A stretch of DNA of 56,165 nucleotides from positions 1 through 56,165 of the forward strand of contig JAJOHG010000162.1 in assembly GCA_021029095.1 (NCBI GenBank). Direction: 5' to 3'. The DNA comes from Phellopilus nigrolimitatus. Lineage: Eukaryota > Basidiomycota > Agaricomycetes > Hymenochaetales > Hymenochaetaceae. Of the stretch, positions 55,640 to 56,165 are shown piece after piece (the stretch's first letter is position 1; each line of letters starts with the position of its first letter). The notes beneath the pieces were generated by a model. The model was not told the DNA's origin. It did no database searches and was given only the letters and a program-made list of their open reading frames with translations. A program made the translations under genes and the position numbers.

Positions 55640-56165
55640 GATTTGACTAAGCTGTCCACGCTCTGCGCTGCCACTCCCCTCCGCGTCTGCCGCCCGTCCA
55701 AGTGCAAATGGGAACGCGAACTCGAACTCGGCCCCGAGTGCAGGCCCCCCGCCGTTTGCAGCTCGTCCATTGAGCAATGCGCGGACAGCCAGCCTGCAAT
55801 TCTGCGCGTCCCCCGAATTTGTTATGTTCATGCAGAAGTTGCTCGAGACCACCCAGGTCAGCCAGAGCGTCATCGTGCTCTCGTTGCATTACATTTTCCG
55901 CCTCAAGGAGCGCAGCGACTTCACTCTCGGCAAACCTGGTAGCGAATCCCGCGTCGCTGTCTGTGCTCTCATGCTTGCAAATAAGTTTGTTGACGAGTGC
56001 GTATTGAAACCTTTCTTATCGAAATTTCTTGTCTTTTATTTTATCTTATCTAATTAGCAGCACACACAGGAATATGCTGGTAGACGGGAGAATCACATGG
56101 GTCAGAACAAAGGCTACGGCTACTCCGCGCAGGAGTCCCACCACCACGAGCACCCACAGCAGCAG
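55640..56165 (+). pseudogene. Pcl/Pho80-type cyclin fragment, runs off the window
   Basis: These cyclins activate Pho85-type kinases. A Ser/Pro/Asn-rich lead (ANGNANSNSAPSAGPPPF) is followed by CASPEFVMFMQKLLETTQVS, QSVIVLSLHYIFRLKERSDF and PGSESRVAVCALMLANKFVD (55800-55995), the first helices of the cyclin box. A 5' splice site (GTGCGTATTG) follows and a possible 3' site ends AATTAGCAG near 56060. The codons after it (EYAGRRENHMGQNKGYGYS, then His/Gln-rich) do not look like the next cyclin helix (NTYTNKTW in relatives), so this may be another fusion. No start Met is assigned. Status as gene or fragment is open. Confidence 0.65.

Larger units (their letters stand above)
49289..56165. mobile_element. 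Insert B: second gene-fragment block, in E8 leader, right end not in window
   Basis: Starting at CTTGTGGGAGAGGGCCATTG, the first ~90 bp match the end of Insert A at about 90% identity, including the hairpin (49302-49319). The Msb2-like segment follows in the same orientation relative to the terminus. Past it the cargo differs: HUS1, SSN6, an unidentified gene and a Pcl cyclin. The E8 leader does not resume, so the block is longer than 6.9 kb. Confidence 0.65.

Overview
This window looks like a transposon-filled stretch of a basidiomycete (probably Agaricomycete) nuclear genome. The recognisable host sequences are fungal: a P5A ATPase (Spf1), mitochondrial EF-G (Mef1), Hus1, Ssn6/Cyc8, an ADAM protease, a Pcl-type cyclin and an Msb2-like mucin. 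They carry short GT..AG introns with CTRAC-like branch points and GC-rich third positions. I see no intact single-copy host gene, no rRNA or tRNA, and no prokaryotic feature. No copia copy here can make a complete Gag-Pol.

Layout. (1) 1-865: AT-rich flank with a decayed Spf1 fragment on the minus strand. (2) 866-20461: one Ty1/copia family with ~278-bp LTRs. E1 (+, full length, two frameshifts) abuts E2 (-, 3' truncated). E3 and E4 (-) follow, both lacking gag at the same breakpoint and joined to each other through shared LTRs. (3) 20462-36583: one full-length minus-strand copy, E5, broken three times: by an 8-kb block of host gene fragments (Insert A, 23707-31704), by a hAT-type transposon carrying pieces of MEF1 (32599-34643), and by a solo LTR inside its 5' LTR (36215-36492). 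(4) 36584-45275: a nearly perfect tandem duplication of a ~4486-bp unit in which a plus-strand gag-pol body lies between minus-strand LTRs. (5) 45276-49288: minus-strand E7, into which plus-strand E8 has inserted; the E8 LTR is itself split by a solo LTR of another family. (6) 49289-56165: Insert B, whose outer end matches that of Insert A and which interrupts the E8 leader. It carries an Msb2-like pseudogene, then HUS1, SSN6, an unidentified gene and a Pcl cyclin fragment, and runs off the window.

Insert A and Insert B are the main point of interest. They share one exact terminus, with a small hairpin 13 nt inside it, and the same Msb2-like segment behind it. Beyond that they carry different intron-containing host gene fragments. 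Both sit inside young copia copies. This fits a non-autonomous, gene-fragment-capturing mobile element, possibly Helitron-like, but no transposase is visible here. The hAT with MEF1 pieces is a second, independent capture with clear inverted repeats and an 8-bp target duplication.
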